The notes under the pieces are model-generated. The model was not told where the DNA came from. It searched no databases and was given only the letters and a program-made list of their open reading frames with translations. Both the position numbers and the translations under genes were made by a program. A DNA stretch of 59,930 bases from assembly GCA_016934825.1 (NCBI GenBank), contig JAFGSB010000159.1:1-59930 (forward strand). The letters are read 5' to 3'. This document shows, one piece after another, positions 26,566 to 35,429 of this stretch; the stretch's first letter is position 1, and each line of letters begins with the position of its first letter. The stretch is from Candidatus Zhuqueibacterota bacterium. GTDB lineage: Bacteria; Zhuqueibacterota; Zhuqueibacteria; Residuimicrobiales; Krinioviventaceae.

Positions 26566-27411
26566 GCTGCAATATAAAGTCGAAGGGGGGCGCAAGCCCC
26601 CGCGGCGATACATCCTTAAAATTGCGCAGGGGTTCCCACCCCTGCGCCGAATTATCCGCATTCCATCCGTGCAAATCCGCGGCGAAAAAACCGTATTTAT
26701 CCTATTTTACTCACGCCCCGGGGTGTCGTCATTTTAAGTTACGCGGGGGTTCACGCCTCTGCGCCGAATTACCCCTGCTCAAATCGTAAAAATCTAAAGT
26801 ATAACCAAAAATGGATTTTGAAACGGTTTTTACTGCAAATATCCTAACCATACGGTGCCTGCCTGGTCCCTGGCGATAAGCGGCTTTAAATAAAAATATT
26901 TCAGCAAATACATAAAAATCCCTTGACATGTTAATGAAATGTATATATAATTATGTATAGGCTTGATAAAATCAGGGTACTTGCCTGACTAGCAAATCAA
27001 ATACTAAAATCTTCAGTCATTGAACAACAACAGTTGTATCTCGAATATTTTTTTGTCATAATATTGAAAAGGTCAATATTATGGAGTCCTTTTGGGTATT
27101 TCCATTTTATTAGAAATTGTGATTTAAATTTCTGTTGTTCACAATACATCAATGTATTAGGGAAGGTATTTGTCAACATTAGTTGTATTAAATCCGGCAC
27201 CGGTAAATCTTACGAATTATTATGGGAACCAGCCTGTAAAAATATTTTTGTATCTTAAGCGGTTGGTCTCATCTATGTAAAGCATTTTTCAAATGAATCC
27301 ATGGTAAATGCGAAGGTTTGGATGAATAATAGGTAATATACAAACTAATGGTCTTTATTATCATAAAAAATTTTATTTGCTTTAATTAATTCATTATTTA
27401 AGGAGCAATAA
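26566..27411. other. Intergenic DNA with repeats, upstream of the PKD protein gene
   Basis: No gene. After the sulfatase stop lie GGGGGGC-GCAA-GCCCCC (about 26584-26600), a copy of the long direct repeat (26615-26730) and a degenerate second piece of the same kind (26735-26775). The rest (26780-27400) is AT-rich. Open frames inside (26729-26929, 26997-27200, 27034-27258) have no domain. Confidence 0.5.
26615..26730 (+). repeat. About 115-bp direct repeat, copy 1
   Basis: Modules in order: GCGCAGGGG...CCCCTGCGCC inverted repeat, GAATTATCCGCATTCCATCC, CCGCGGCGAAAAAACCGTAT, then ACTCACGCCCCGGGGTGTCG. The same modules occur in the same order and orientation at 31814-31917, just after the PKD protein gene, and a partial copy lies at 32784-32865. 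Confidence 0.65.
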
Positions 27412-30400
27412 ATGACAAAATTAACAAAAACTTTAGTCATCCTATTGGGACTTTTTTGTTCATTATTCCCAAATGCCAACTCACAAGAACACCCGCCTCA
27501 TGGAGATACTTCAAAATCAAATCGTATTGTTGACAATGTAGAGGCAACTGTGACCAGATCTGTTTTAACCATGCCAAAGGATCTTAACTTTGATATTTTG
27601 ACCGGCATGAACACTCAGATTGACAGTAAAGGAACCGAGTTCTGGATTTGCTTTCAGGAAAATTATGATAATTCCAAATACCCACTTTCCTTTACATTAT
27701 TTATAACCAGTGATGTAAATACTCAAGTGACGATTCACATACCAACAATTAATTGGCAAAAACAATATAGTGTGTTAGCACATCAAATAACCACTGTTCA
27801 AATACCGTCACCGTTGAGTGTGGTCGTGAATGGCGAAGGGAAAACGAATAAAGGTATTCATATTTTTGCGAACGATGAAATAACCGTATATGGATTAAAT
27901 CAAATGCAGGCATCTACAGACGCTTATTTGGCATTACCGTTGGATATTCTAAATGTTTTTTATATGATCATGAGCTACCCGAGTATTTCCAATGATTATA
28001 ATCAATCTCAATTTGCGATAGTGAGTCCTTATGATAATGTAAGTGTAACCATAACACCCGCGTCAAATACCGAAGGAGGGCGGACTGCCGGTCAACCATT
28101 TACTATCACCTTAAACGAGGGGCAGGTGTATCAAGTCCAGGCTCCTGATAACAAGGATTTAACCGGGTCTATAATCCAATCGTCCTTACCTGTTGCTGTT
28201 TTTAGTGGACATTCATGTGCGAATATTCCGATAGGTTATGGCTATTGCGATCATCTGGTAGAACAAATTCCACCGGTAAATACATGGGGAAGTTCGTTTT
28301 TAACTGTTCCGTTGAGCGGCAGGGAAAATGGTGACACATTTAGATTTCTGTCCTCTCAGGACGGCACAAATTTAAAAATTAACGGACAAACTGTTGCAAC
28401 TTTAAATTTCGGGGATTATTATGAAACTATACTTACCAAATCTGCACAAATAACGGCTTCAAATCCAATTTTAGTTATGCAATACTCGAATGGTGATAGT
28501 TATGATCCCTATGTTGATAATAACGGTGATCCCTTCATGATGTTAATTCCACCCACAGAACAATTTTTAAATCTTTATTCTTTTTCAACACCAAGCAGTA
28601 ATTTCCCCACGAACTATATGAGTATTACTATTCAATCTGATGAAGTGACATCGCTCATGTTAGATGGCAATCCAATTAGCAGCTCATTATTCAAAGTAAT
28701 AGGAAATACCGGATATTCCGGTGCTGCGATACCAGTTGAAGTAGGTCCGCACAGTATTGAAAGCGTAAATAGTGTTCCATTTGGTATTTATTCGTATGGT
28801 TTCTGGTTTTGTGACTCTTACGGATACGCGGGGGGTTTGTCATTGGAATACATTTATGAAGGCAGCGCCCCTATAATTACGCGTACCAATGAAACCATCC
28901 AATTGTCAAATCAGGCTCAGGTTGAAGGTCAAACAATTAACATTTCAGCGAAAATCACTGATCCAGAATACCCTTATACTAAATCTGCAACTCTATATTA
29001 TCACCACTCATCTCAGCAAACTTTTAAAACTGTACAAATGGTAAAAGGTTACAACAATATATGGTCAGCTTCAATTCCATCATACGAGGTTCAGTCACCC
29101 GGTTTATTCTATTATTTATACTCGACAGATGGGCAGTTGAGTTCAACAAGTCCTACTATCAATGCACAAAACAATCCATATAGTATTGCGGTTCTGCCAA
29201 ATGAACCACCTTCGATCAGTCATACGTCTGTCACATCATCAAATCTTTCAACTCAGATCAAAATTAACGCGACTATATCCGATCAAACCTTATCTTTAGC
29301 ATCAAGAAAGCTCTATTATCGGATACCAGGAGGGAATCCAGTCTATATTCAAACGAACATGAATCATGTGAGTGGGAATGTTTATGAAGGGATCATCCCC
29401 GCAAGTTTTGTCACGGAAAAAGGAGTGGAATATTATATACAAGCAACAGATAATTATGGTGTCAGTAGTTATCATGGATATCCCGATGACCCTCATTTTA
29501 TTATAATACAAGACCCCTATATTAAAACACCTACACCAATTTTATTAAGTCCTGCCAACCAGTTAACAAATGTAGATTTAATGCCAAAATTAGAATGGCA
29601 CAGCGTTGAAGGAGCGACCCATTGGATACAATTAGCAGATAATACCAGGTTTGCCAGCCCGGTTATCAACGTGACCGGAGTAAAAAGTAAATATATGAAT
29701 ATACCTGCCTGGCTTTTACAAACGAGTACCCGGTATTATTGGCGGGTTCTTGCTCGAAAAGATGGCATCCCGAGTAATTGGCCAAATTATTTTTATTTTG
29801 TCACTGCCGATGAAATTGATACAAACAGATTATTTATCAGCAATTTGTTGCCCAGTACTTATGAAGCTGTTTATATGGAAAAAGGTGAACCTTGTTATGT
29901 TGACCGGGATTACCTCCTGGATTTTTTACCTGATGATTTAAAAAATTTGTTATGGATACGAACAGCCAATGATGATAAAAAGAGTACTGTAACACAATTA
30001 ATTACATTTAATTTATTAAAAAAAGCAAAAATATATATTTTATATGACGTCAGGACCGTCACAAGACCAAATTGGTTAACGTCTCAATTCACTCAGACAA
30101 ATTATGAGGTCAAATGTACAGATATGTCTCTGGATCATTTTGAAGTATGGAAAAAAGAGTTTGAACCGGGGATAGTTAAATTTGGTGGTAATTTGTCTGA
30201 TGGGGCATCCGGTGCGTTAATTAATTATCTGGTCTTGTTAGAACCTGTTTTAATTCCTCCCCCGGTCGCGGATTTTGATGCCAATCCAAAATCCGGCAAA
30301 AAACCGCTTACTGTTCAATTTCTGGACAAATCTGAAGGCGAAATAACTCAATGGGATTGGAACTTTGGGGATGGTAACACCAGTTCCTTACAAAATCCTG

Positions 30401-31803
30401 TTCACACTTTTAATGATATAGGTAAATACAATATAACATTAATGGTAACAGGACCGGGTGGTACAAACAGTATTAAGAAAAATGAATATATTGATGTTTA
30501 TGAAGCTCCTCCTATAGCTGATTTTACAGCGGATAAAACTTCCGGTAATAAACCGTTAACGGTTAAATTTACAGACACGTCAACTGGAATAATAACAAGC
30601 AGATATTGGAATTTTGGCGACGGAAGCACAAGTGAAGAACAAAATCCCATACATACATATCAGTCTACCGGAACCTTTACTGTTTCTTTATCTGTAGAAG
30701 GCCCCGGAGGTTCGGACACAGAGGAGAAAAAAGACTATATTACTGTTACTGAACAGGCACCTGAGGCTGAATTTAGCGCCGATAAAACGAACGGTAAAGC
30801 TCCATTAACAGTTAAATTTACGGATTCATCAACCGGAGAGATTACTCAATGGTTATGGGATTTTGGCGACGGCGGTACCAGCACCCAGCAAAATCCCGAA
30901 CATATCTATAATACAGTTGGACAATTTACCGTCAGTTTGACTGTAACCGGTTCGGGCGGTTCGGATACGGAAACAAAAGTTGATTATATTACCGTAACCG
31001 AGTCGGCGCCGGCAGCAAATTTCGGCGCGGAACCAACTACCGGGGAAAGGCCATTAACAGTTCAGTTTGCGGACAGTTCGACCGGATTGGTTACATCGCG
31101 TTTATGGGACTTTGGCGACGGTAACGGCAGTACGGGGCAAAATCCTTTGCATACTTTTGATGAAACGGGTTCTTATACTGTTACTCTAACTGTGGTCGGC
31201 CCGGGAGGTACGGACAGCAAAACCCGGGAAGATTATATTAAAGTCAAAGAACCGGCGCCGGTTGCCAATTTCGGTGTTGAACCTCATACAGGAACAAAAC
31301 CTTTGACGGTGCAATTTGCCGATAGCTCAACCGGATTGATCACGAGTCGTTTATGGGACTTTGACGACGGTAACGGCAGTACGGAACAGAATCCCGTACA
31401 TACCTACGAAGTAGCGGATTCATTCACCGTATCGTTAACCGTTGCCGGTCCGGGAGGTGTAAACACAAAGACGATTGAAAATTGTGTGTGCGTCACTGAG
31501 CCCACCGGCATTTCCGGTCTGTATGACGCCGCAATCCCGGATAAATTTCAGTTGTATCAGAATTATCCCAATCCCTTCAATCCGTCAACGACCATTCAGT
31601 TTGGGCTGCCCAAGGCCGTTCATGTAGAGTTATCCATTTACAACCTGTTCGGGCAGGTCATCGATAAGCTGGTGTTGCAGTCTCTGGCTCCGGGCAGTTA
31701 CAGATACACATGGGAAGCGGCCAAGTTCCCGTCCGGTGTATATTTCTACAAAATAAACGCCGGTGAATTTGTGGATATAAAGAAAATGATTTTTATGAAA
31801 TAG
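27412..31803 (+). CDS. Giant secreted IgGFc-binding/PKD-repeat surface protein with sorting tail
   Basis: A 1463-residue exported protein. Order: signal peptide (about 1-25); an IgGFc-binding N-terminal-type domain (about 65-490, beginning GTEFWICFQENY, with SGHSCANIP and EQIPPVNTWG); two related beta-sandwich units (about 495-700, each with an LYY strand and a late YYLYSTD or YYIQATD strand); a fibronectin-like unit (about 703-805); a sandwich with YVDRDYLLDFLP and TANDDK (about 810-945); five PKD repeats of about 84 residues (from 947, 1031, 1115, 1199 and 1281), each with WxFGDG or DFDDG; and a sorting tail with YQNYPNPFNPSTT. An adhesive or matrix role is likely. AAGGAG precedes the ATG. 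The 3' third is visibly more GC-rich than the 5' part. Confidence 0.85.
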   Translation: MTKLTKTLVILLGLFCSLFPNANSQEHPPHGDTSKSNRIVDNVEATVTRSVLTMPKDLNFDILTGMNTQIDSKGTEFWICFQENYDNSKYPLSFTLFITSDVNTQVTIHIPTINWQKQYSVLAHQITTVQIPSPLSVVVNGEGKTNKGIHIFANDEITVYGLNQMQASTDAYLALPLDILNVFYMIMSYPSISNDYNQSQFAIVSPYDNVSVTITPASNTEGGRTAGQPFTITLNEGQVYQVQAPDNKDLTGSIIQSSLPVAVFSGHSCANIPIGYGYCDHLVEQIPPVNTWGSSFLTVPLSGRENGDTFRFLSSQDGTNLKINGQTVATLNFGDYYETILTKSAQITASNPILVMQYSNGDSYDPYVDNNGDPFMMLIPPTEQFLNLYSFSTPSSNFPTNYMSITIQSDEVTSLMLDGNPISSSLFKVIGNTGYSGAAIPVEVGPHSIESVNSVPFGIYSYGFWFCDSYGYAGGLSLEYIYEGSAPIITRTNETIQLSNQAQVEGQTINISAKITDPEYPYTKSATLYYHHSSQQTFKTVQMVKGYNNIWSASIPSYEVQSPGLFYYLYSTDGQLSSTSPTINAQNNPYSIAVLPNEPPSISHTSVTSSNLSTQIKINATISDQTLSLASRKLYYRIPGGNPVYIQTNMNHVSGNVYEGIIPASFVTEKGVEYYIQATDNYGVSSYHGYPDDPHFIIIQDPYIKTPTPILLSPANQLTNVDLMPKLEWHSVEGATHWIQLADNTRFASPVINVTGVKSKYMNIPAWLLQTSTRYYWRVLARKDGIPSNWPNYFYFVTADEIDTNRLFISNLLPSTYEAVYMEKGEPCYVDRDYLLDFLPDDLKNLLWIRTANDDKKSTVTQLITFNLLKKAKIYILYDVRTVTRPNWLTSQFTQTNYEVKCTDMSLDHFEVWKKEFEPGIVKFGGNLSDGASGALINYLVLLEPVLIPPPVADFDANPKSGKKPLTVQFLDKSEGEITQWDWNFGDGNTSSLQNPVHTFNDIGKYNITLMVTGPGGTNSIKKNEYIDVYEAPPIADFTADKTSGNKPLTVKFTDTSTGIITSRYWNFGDGSTSEEQNPIHTYQSTGTFTVSLSVEGPGGSDTEEKKDYITVTEQAPEAEFSADKTNGKAPLTVKFTDSSTGEITQWLWDFGDGGTSTQQNPEHIYNTVGQFTVSLTVTGSGGSDTETKVDYITVTESAPAANFGAEPTTGERPLTVQFADSSTGLVTSRLWDFGDGNGSTGQNPLHTFDETGSYTVTLTVVGPGGTDSKTREDYIKVKEPAPVANFGVEPHTGTKPLTVQFADSSTGLITSRLWDFDDGNGSTEQNPVHTYEVADSFTVSLTVAGPGGVNTKTIENCVCVTEPTGISGLYDAAIPDKFQLYQNYPNPFNPSTTIQFGLPKAVHVELSIYNLFGQVIDKLVLQSLAPGSYRYTWEAAKFPSGVYFYKINAGEFVDIKKMIFMK

Positions 31804-31813
31804 GTTGTACCTC

Positions 31814-31917
31814 ACGCAGGGGCCCCCAAGCCCTGCGCCGAATTATCCGTGCTTCATCCGTGTAAAACTGCGGTAAAAAAAACCGTATTTATTTTACTCA
31901 CGCTCCGGGGCGTCGTC
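31814..31917 (+). repeat. About 105-bp direct repeat, copy 2
   Basis: Same module order as the copy at 26615-26730, with scattered substitutions and short length differences. The two copies bracket the PKD protein gene in direct orientation about 5.2 kb apart. Confidence 0.65.
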
Positions 31918-31923
31918 ATCTAT

Positions 31924-32076
31924 CTGTCATTTCGGGTTGGTGACTAGTAATAAATCCACGCCCCGGGTTGTATCACCTAAAGAGATATAACTTTTTCATA
32001 TACACGTAGTCCATATAGACGACACCCCGGGGCATTTTCAAAGAACAAAAATTTCTCTCGGAGATCGAAATGACAG
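31924..32076. repeat. Split copy of the 100-bp inverted-repeat element
   Basis: The left arm CTGTCATTTCGGG and right arm TCGAAATGACAG match the ends of the elements at 6582 and 35430. A complete 74-bp element lies between them, so this copy looks interrupted by insertion of the smaller element. Confidence 0.5.
31960..32033. repeat. 74-bp inverted-repeat element, copy 2
   Basis: Ends GCCCCGGGTTGT and ACACCCCGGGGC (one mismatch between arms) and a core with CTTTTTCATATA. Same length as copy 1 at 6308-6381. Confidence 0.65.
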
Positions 32077-32448
32077 AATTCTCTGTCTTGCTCAATCCGC
32101 GTTCATCTGCGTTTATCCGCGGTAGTTTTAACATACTGTGGTGAGAACCCCTCCTCTGCCAATATCAACTGCCACAGGAATAGATATCCAATCACCAATG
32201 TTATACATTCTTACATTATCATAGCTATGGTAATAAAAATACACACCCGGAACAGCGCCCCAAACCACTGAAGTAAAGTGTACTTTATTACGCATTTTGA
32301 AATATGCACAGGAGATCATTTATTATATAAACAGAAAGGATAATATTATTAAATCTTTCGAAAAGGCTTATCTGACAAAACAAAAAGTTAGATTGTCTTT
32401 TTGATTGTGATCAAGCTTTATATTTACCAGTAAACAGGAGGTTTTGCC

Positions 32449-32724
32449 ATGTTATATATCAAAGTTGCTTTTAAAGTTAAAGATTTTAATACCTGGAAAG
32501 CGGGATTTGACGAACATGAACAGGCCCGCAACCAATCTGGCTCGACAGGAGTTCATTATATCATGCAAAACGTGGATAATCCGAATGATGTCACCGTTTT
32601 GCTGGAATGGAAAAATTTGGACCGGGCGCGTCAGTTTGCCAATGATCCGGAGTTGAAAGAAGCCATGCAAAAAGCGGGAGTCGAAGGAAAACCCGACATT
32701 CAATTTGTCACTTCTGCCAACTGA
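32449..32724 (+). CDS. Small dimeric alpha/beta-barrel (ABM/cyclase-like) protein
   Basis: A 91-residue cytoplasmic protein with the beta-alpha-beta-beta-alpha-beta pattern of the dimeric ferredoxin-like barrel: MLYIKVAFKVKDFNTWKAGFDEH, then a central VHYIMQNVDNPNDVTVLLEWKNLD and FANDPELKEAMQKAGV. It resembles small antibiotic-biosynthesis-monooxygenase-like and DUF proteins that bind hydrophobic or haem-like ligands; no active site is evident. A strong AGGAGG precedes the ATG. It is a single gene between repeat blocks. Specific function unknown. Confidence 0.78.
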   Translation: MLYIKVAFKVKDFNTWKAGFDEHEQARNQSGSTGVHYIMQNVDNPNDVTVLLEWKNLDRARQFANDPELKEAMQKAGVEGKPDIQFVTSAN

Positions 32725-32972
32725 ATTGATAATAAAAACGATTTGTCCGACAAACATAATCCAATGTGACAAATCGCTCCATTCACATTGCGCAGGGGCT
32801 CCCCCGCCCCTGCGCCGACAAACCATGTTCTATCACTGAAAATCCGCGGTCAAAAAGGCAAGATAAAACAGTACCTGGTAATCTGATTATGTCTTTTCCC
32901 GTTTTTCCGAAACTCTTTGGACTTGTTTCTTAATACAATATTGTTATATTTAAACGGTCCAGACCGGGAGAA
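32725..32972. other. Short intergenic region with hairpin and repeat
   Basis: A 9-bp stem (CGATTTGTC at 32739-32747 with GACAAATCG at 32768-32776) follows the small barrel gene but lacks a T-run. A partial copy of the direct-repeat module (GCGCAGGGG to CCCCTGCGCC, then ATCCGCGGTCAAAAAGG) lies at 32784-32865. Confidence 0.45.
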
Positions 32973-32978
32973 TTGATC

Positions 32979-34436
32979 GTGTTGGCAAAAATATGTTCCT
33001 GTCTTTTATTATTCACGTTTTTCATTCATTGTATTGCTTTCGGGCAAACAAATTTGAACCGAAAACAACCTGAATTGCGATACACCGAACCGCCCAATTT
33101 CATTATTTCCGATCTCAACTCATATATCCCAGAACGCATGTCTGAAGGAAACGTCCCGGGACTGTCAATCGCGCTGATCCGTGATTTTCAGATTATCTGG
33201 TGCGAAGGTTTCGGCGTGACCAACAAATTCACCAAAAAACCGGTAACGCCCGAAACTGTTTTTGAGGTCGCCTCCATCAGCAAGCCGGTCACGGCCTGTA
33301 TCGCGCTCCGGTTGGTCGATGCAGGTATACTCGACCTGGATGACCCGGTTCACACACAAATAAAAAACCCGTGGCTTCCCTCTTCCGTATACGGGAACAG
33401 GATCACACTGCGGCGCCTGCTGTCGCACAGTTCGGGGCTGGGCGATAGCGCTCCAATAATAAACAAAACGGTGCTGTTTGAGCCGGGTTTGGCATTCAAA
33501 TATTCGGGGACCGGTTTTCTGTATGTTCAGAATGTCATTGAACAGGCGACCGAAAAATCCCTTGAGCAAAATGCCCGGGAACTGGTTTTCGATCCGCTGA
33601 ACATGACCGCCAGTAGTTTCATCAACCGTCCGGATGTGAAAACCCGACTCTCGAACGGACACATGCGTTTCACCCTGCCGCTGATCGCGTTCCTGCTGCC
33701 TTTTTTACTCATTTTTACGGCGACATGGATTATTGTTTTGTTCATAAAACGTCTGAGCACCGGAAACTGGACATTTCATTGGAAACTGACCCTCGGGACC
33801 GGCCTTTTCGCGCTGACGCTGACGGAACTGCTCCTCTACCTGCTGATGGGAAAACCGTTCCCAAACCTGGTAGTGTTTGAACTGATGTGCGCGGCGGCGG
33901 TTCTTGTTATCATGATACTGTTATATGTTATTTTGAAGCGGCTGTACGGTTCTTTTCCAAGGGCATGGCATAAAAAAGGCATCTGGGGCGTATTTATATC
34001 GATATGGATGATAATGAGTATCATGATTTTGATACGACTTTCCGGATCCACATCCGTTCCAGTGCCTAAACTGGACTCAAACCGGGCCAGCGCCATCGGT
34101 TCACTGCGTTCGTCCGCGCCGGACCTGGCGGCCTTTCTGATCGAACTGGCAACACCGCGGCTGCTGAGCGACAGCCTGGCGTCACAAATGGTATCGGTCC
34201 AGACCCCGATCAACCGGGATTTTTCATGGGGACTCGGGCCCGGCATCATTCACACTCCCGACGGAGACGCGTTGTGGCAAAACGGCATGACGTTCGCCTT
34301 TCAAAGCGTGATGGTCATCTATCCCGTCCAGGGATTCGGCGTCGTGGTGCTGACCAACAGCGAACTTGGTCTGCCCGCGGCCTATGATGTCGCGGCGCGC
34401 GCCCTCGGCGGACAGGCCAAATGGAAGGAATTTTAA
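32979..34436 (+). CDS. Beta-lactamase-fold serine hydrolase with four-helix membrane insert
   Basis: A 485-residue class C beta-lactamase/penicillin-binding-like protein. Start GTG, eight bases after GGGAG; the TTG six bases earlier is too close to that site. A signal or anchor (about 1-22) is followed by the SISK motif (Ser99, Lys102), LLSHSSGLGD and YSGTGFLYVQ, where the usual Tyr-x-Asn is Tyr-Ser-Gly. The fold is then interrupted after LSNGHMRF by four hydrophobic helices (about 228-360, for example LLPFLLIFTATWIIVLFI). It resumes with GSLRSSAPDLAAFLIEL and ends in WQNGMTFAFQSVMVIYP and VVVLTNSE. An even number of helices keeps both halves outside. The substrate may be a peptide or ester; no drug resistance is implied. 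Confidence 0.82.
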   Translation: MLAKICSCLLLFTFFIHCIAFGQTNLNRKQPELRYTEPPNFIISDLNSYIPERMSEGNVPGLSIALIRDFQIIWCEGFGVTNKFTKKPVTPETVFEVASISKPVTACIALRLVDAGILDLDDPVHTQIKNPWLPSSVYGNRITLRRLLSHSSGLGDSAPIINKTVLFEPGLAFKYSGTGFLYVQNVIEQATEKSLEQNARELVFDPLNMTASSFINRPDVKTRLSNGHMRFTLPLIAFLLPFLLIFTATWIIVLFIKRLSTGNWTFHWKLTLGTGLFALTLTELLLYLLMGKPFPNLVVFELMCAAAVLVIMILLYVILKRLYGSFPRAWHKKGIWGVFISIWMIMSIMILIRLSGSTSVPVPKLDSNRASAIGSLRSSAPDLAAFLIELATPRLLSDSLASQMVSVQTPINRDFSWGLGPGIIHTPDGDALWQNGMTFAFQSVMVIYPVQGFGVVVLTNSELGLPAAYDVAARALGGQAKWKEF

Positions 34437-34848
34437 ATCAAAATTATTTATCTGCGAAGATCAGTGGCAAAAATAAATTATTACCGCCCGCTGCGCTCGA
34501 TAAACGCGGATGAACGCAGTTTTTCTTCATCAATTCCAGGGACTTGTTCGGTTCAATCTGTACTCAGACATTGGAGCGCTTCACTGGTGCGACGCGCTCC
34601 GGGACGGCGCTATTGCATATCCGCATTAATCCGCGTTTATCGGCGGTTGAATAATATTATTCCGGCCCGGGCAACAAACCGGGCCGTCCGTATCTGAAAA
34701 TCACCCAAATATCACAATGCCGAAATTATATGAAACTAAACTTATTTTAAATATAAAATATCAGGTCACCCCGGATAATTTTTTTGTTTTCTTTCAGTAA
34801 AATTTATTATATTCAACAAATAACCAATTTTAAAAATGGAATAGTTTG
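34437..34848. other. Repeat-containing intergenic region upstream of hicBA
   Basis: Repeats of the GAAGATCAGTGGCAAAAATA...CGCTGCGCTCGATAAACGCGG type at 34451-34519, and ATCCGCATTAATCCGCG at 34618-34648. A GGCCCGG/CCGGGCC stem lies near 34664-34686. The last 130 bases are AT-rich and should hold the hicBA promoter. Confidence 0.5.
34451..34519. repeat. Dispersed repeat, GAAGATCAGTGG...GCGGATGAACGCAG
   Basis: About 64 bases match 35317-35382 with only a few differences, in the same orientation, so copies lie on both sides of hicBA. The right end is the inverse of the unit at 6778-6819. Confidence 0.65.
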
Positions 34849-35052
34849 ATGAAATTAAAAGTAATTGTCCATGAAGCCGAAGAAGGTGGATTTTGGGCGG
34901 AAGTGCCAGGCATACCCGGTTGCGTGACCCAGGGCGATGACTATGATGAACTCATTGAAAATATTTATGAAGCGGTTGAAGCCGCCCTCTTGGTTGACGT
35001 TAAAAAAATTAAAATTTCAGATAAAGACAGAATTATAGAAGTGGCCGTATGA
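34849..35052 (+). CDS. hicB: HicB-family antitoxin
   Basis: A 67-residue antitoxin of the partial RNase H fold (HicB-like). Visible signature: VHEAEEGGFWAEVPGIPGCVTQGDDYDELIENIYEAVEAAL. It lacks a separate helix-turn-helix tail, so operator binding, if any, is by another surface. It neutralises HicA by direct contact. The stop overlaps the toxin start (ATGA), giving coupling. Here the antitoxin gene is first, the reverse of many hicAB loci. The ATG is chosen over the TTG immediately before it. Confidence 0.9.
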   Translation: MKLKVIVHEAEEGGFWAEVPGIPGCVTQGDDYDELIENIYEAVEAALLVDVKKIKISDKDRIIEVAV

Positions 35053-35255
35053 GGTCCATCTCGGGGAAAAAATTTTGTAAAGTATTGGAGAAAAAAGGCT
35101 GGAAATGTGCCCGTATCCACGGCAGTCATTTCGTTTATATGAAAGAAGGTTCCGATTTAAGAATAACTGTCCCGGTCCATAAAAACAAAAACCTGAAAAC
35201 GGGATTATTAAAAGCATTAATGAAAATGGGTGAAATTAAGGAAAAAGAACTTTAA
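35049..35255 (+). CDS. hicA: HicA-family mRNA interferase toxin
   Basis: A 68-residue toxin with the double-stranded-RNA-binding-like fold. The catalytic His is His27 in GSHFVY. SGKKFCKVLEKKGWKCARIHG and the late ITVPVHKNKNLKTGLLKALMK segment complete the family pattern. It cuts mRNA and stops translation when free of HicB. It overlaps hicB by four bases. All key residues are present, so the pair looks functional. Confidence 0.92.
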   Translation: MRSISGKKFCKVLEKKGWKCARIHGSHFVYMKEGSDLRITVPVHKNKNLKTGLLKALMKMGEIKEKEL

Positions 35256-35309
35256 AATTCAATTTTGTTTATATAAAATATTTGGGGTTTAACGTCAATA
35301 AATCCTTGT

Positions 35310-35382
35310 TTCATCCGTGAAGATCAGTGGTAAAAATAAATGATAACCGCCCGCTGCGCTCGATAAACGCGGATACACGCAG
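35310..35382. repeat. Dispersed repeat, second copy flanking hicBA
   Basis: Same unit and orientation as 34451-34519; the two direct copies bracket hicBA about 0.86 kb apart. Confidence 0.65.
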
Positions 35383-35429
35383 ATATTAAAAACCACGCCC
35401 CGGGGTGAGGTCATCTATCCTCACCGTCT

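Larger units (their letters stand above)
31804..32448. other. Repeat-packed intergenic region after the PKD protein gene
   Basis: No gene. It contains copy 2 of the long direct repeat (31814-31917), a split copy of the 100-bp element with arms at 31924-31936 and 32065-32076, the 74-bp element inside it (31960-32033), and a piece of the ATCCGCGTTCATCTGCG repeat (32094-32126). An open frame at 32128-32319 on the minus strand starts next to the repeat and is not supported. Confidence 0.55.

Noticed and set aside
32128-32319. 63-codon minus-strand open frame after the repeat block
   Set aside because: Ends inside a dispersed repeat and has no supported start.
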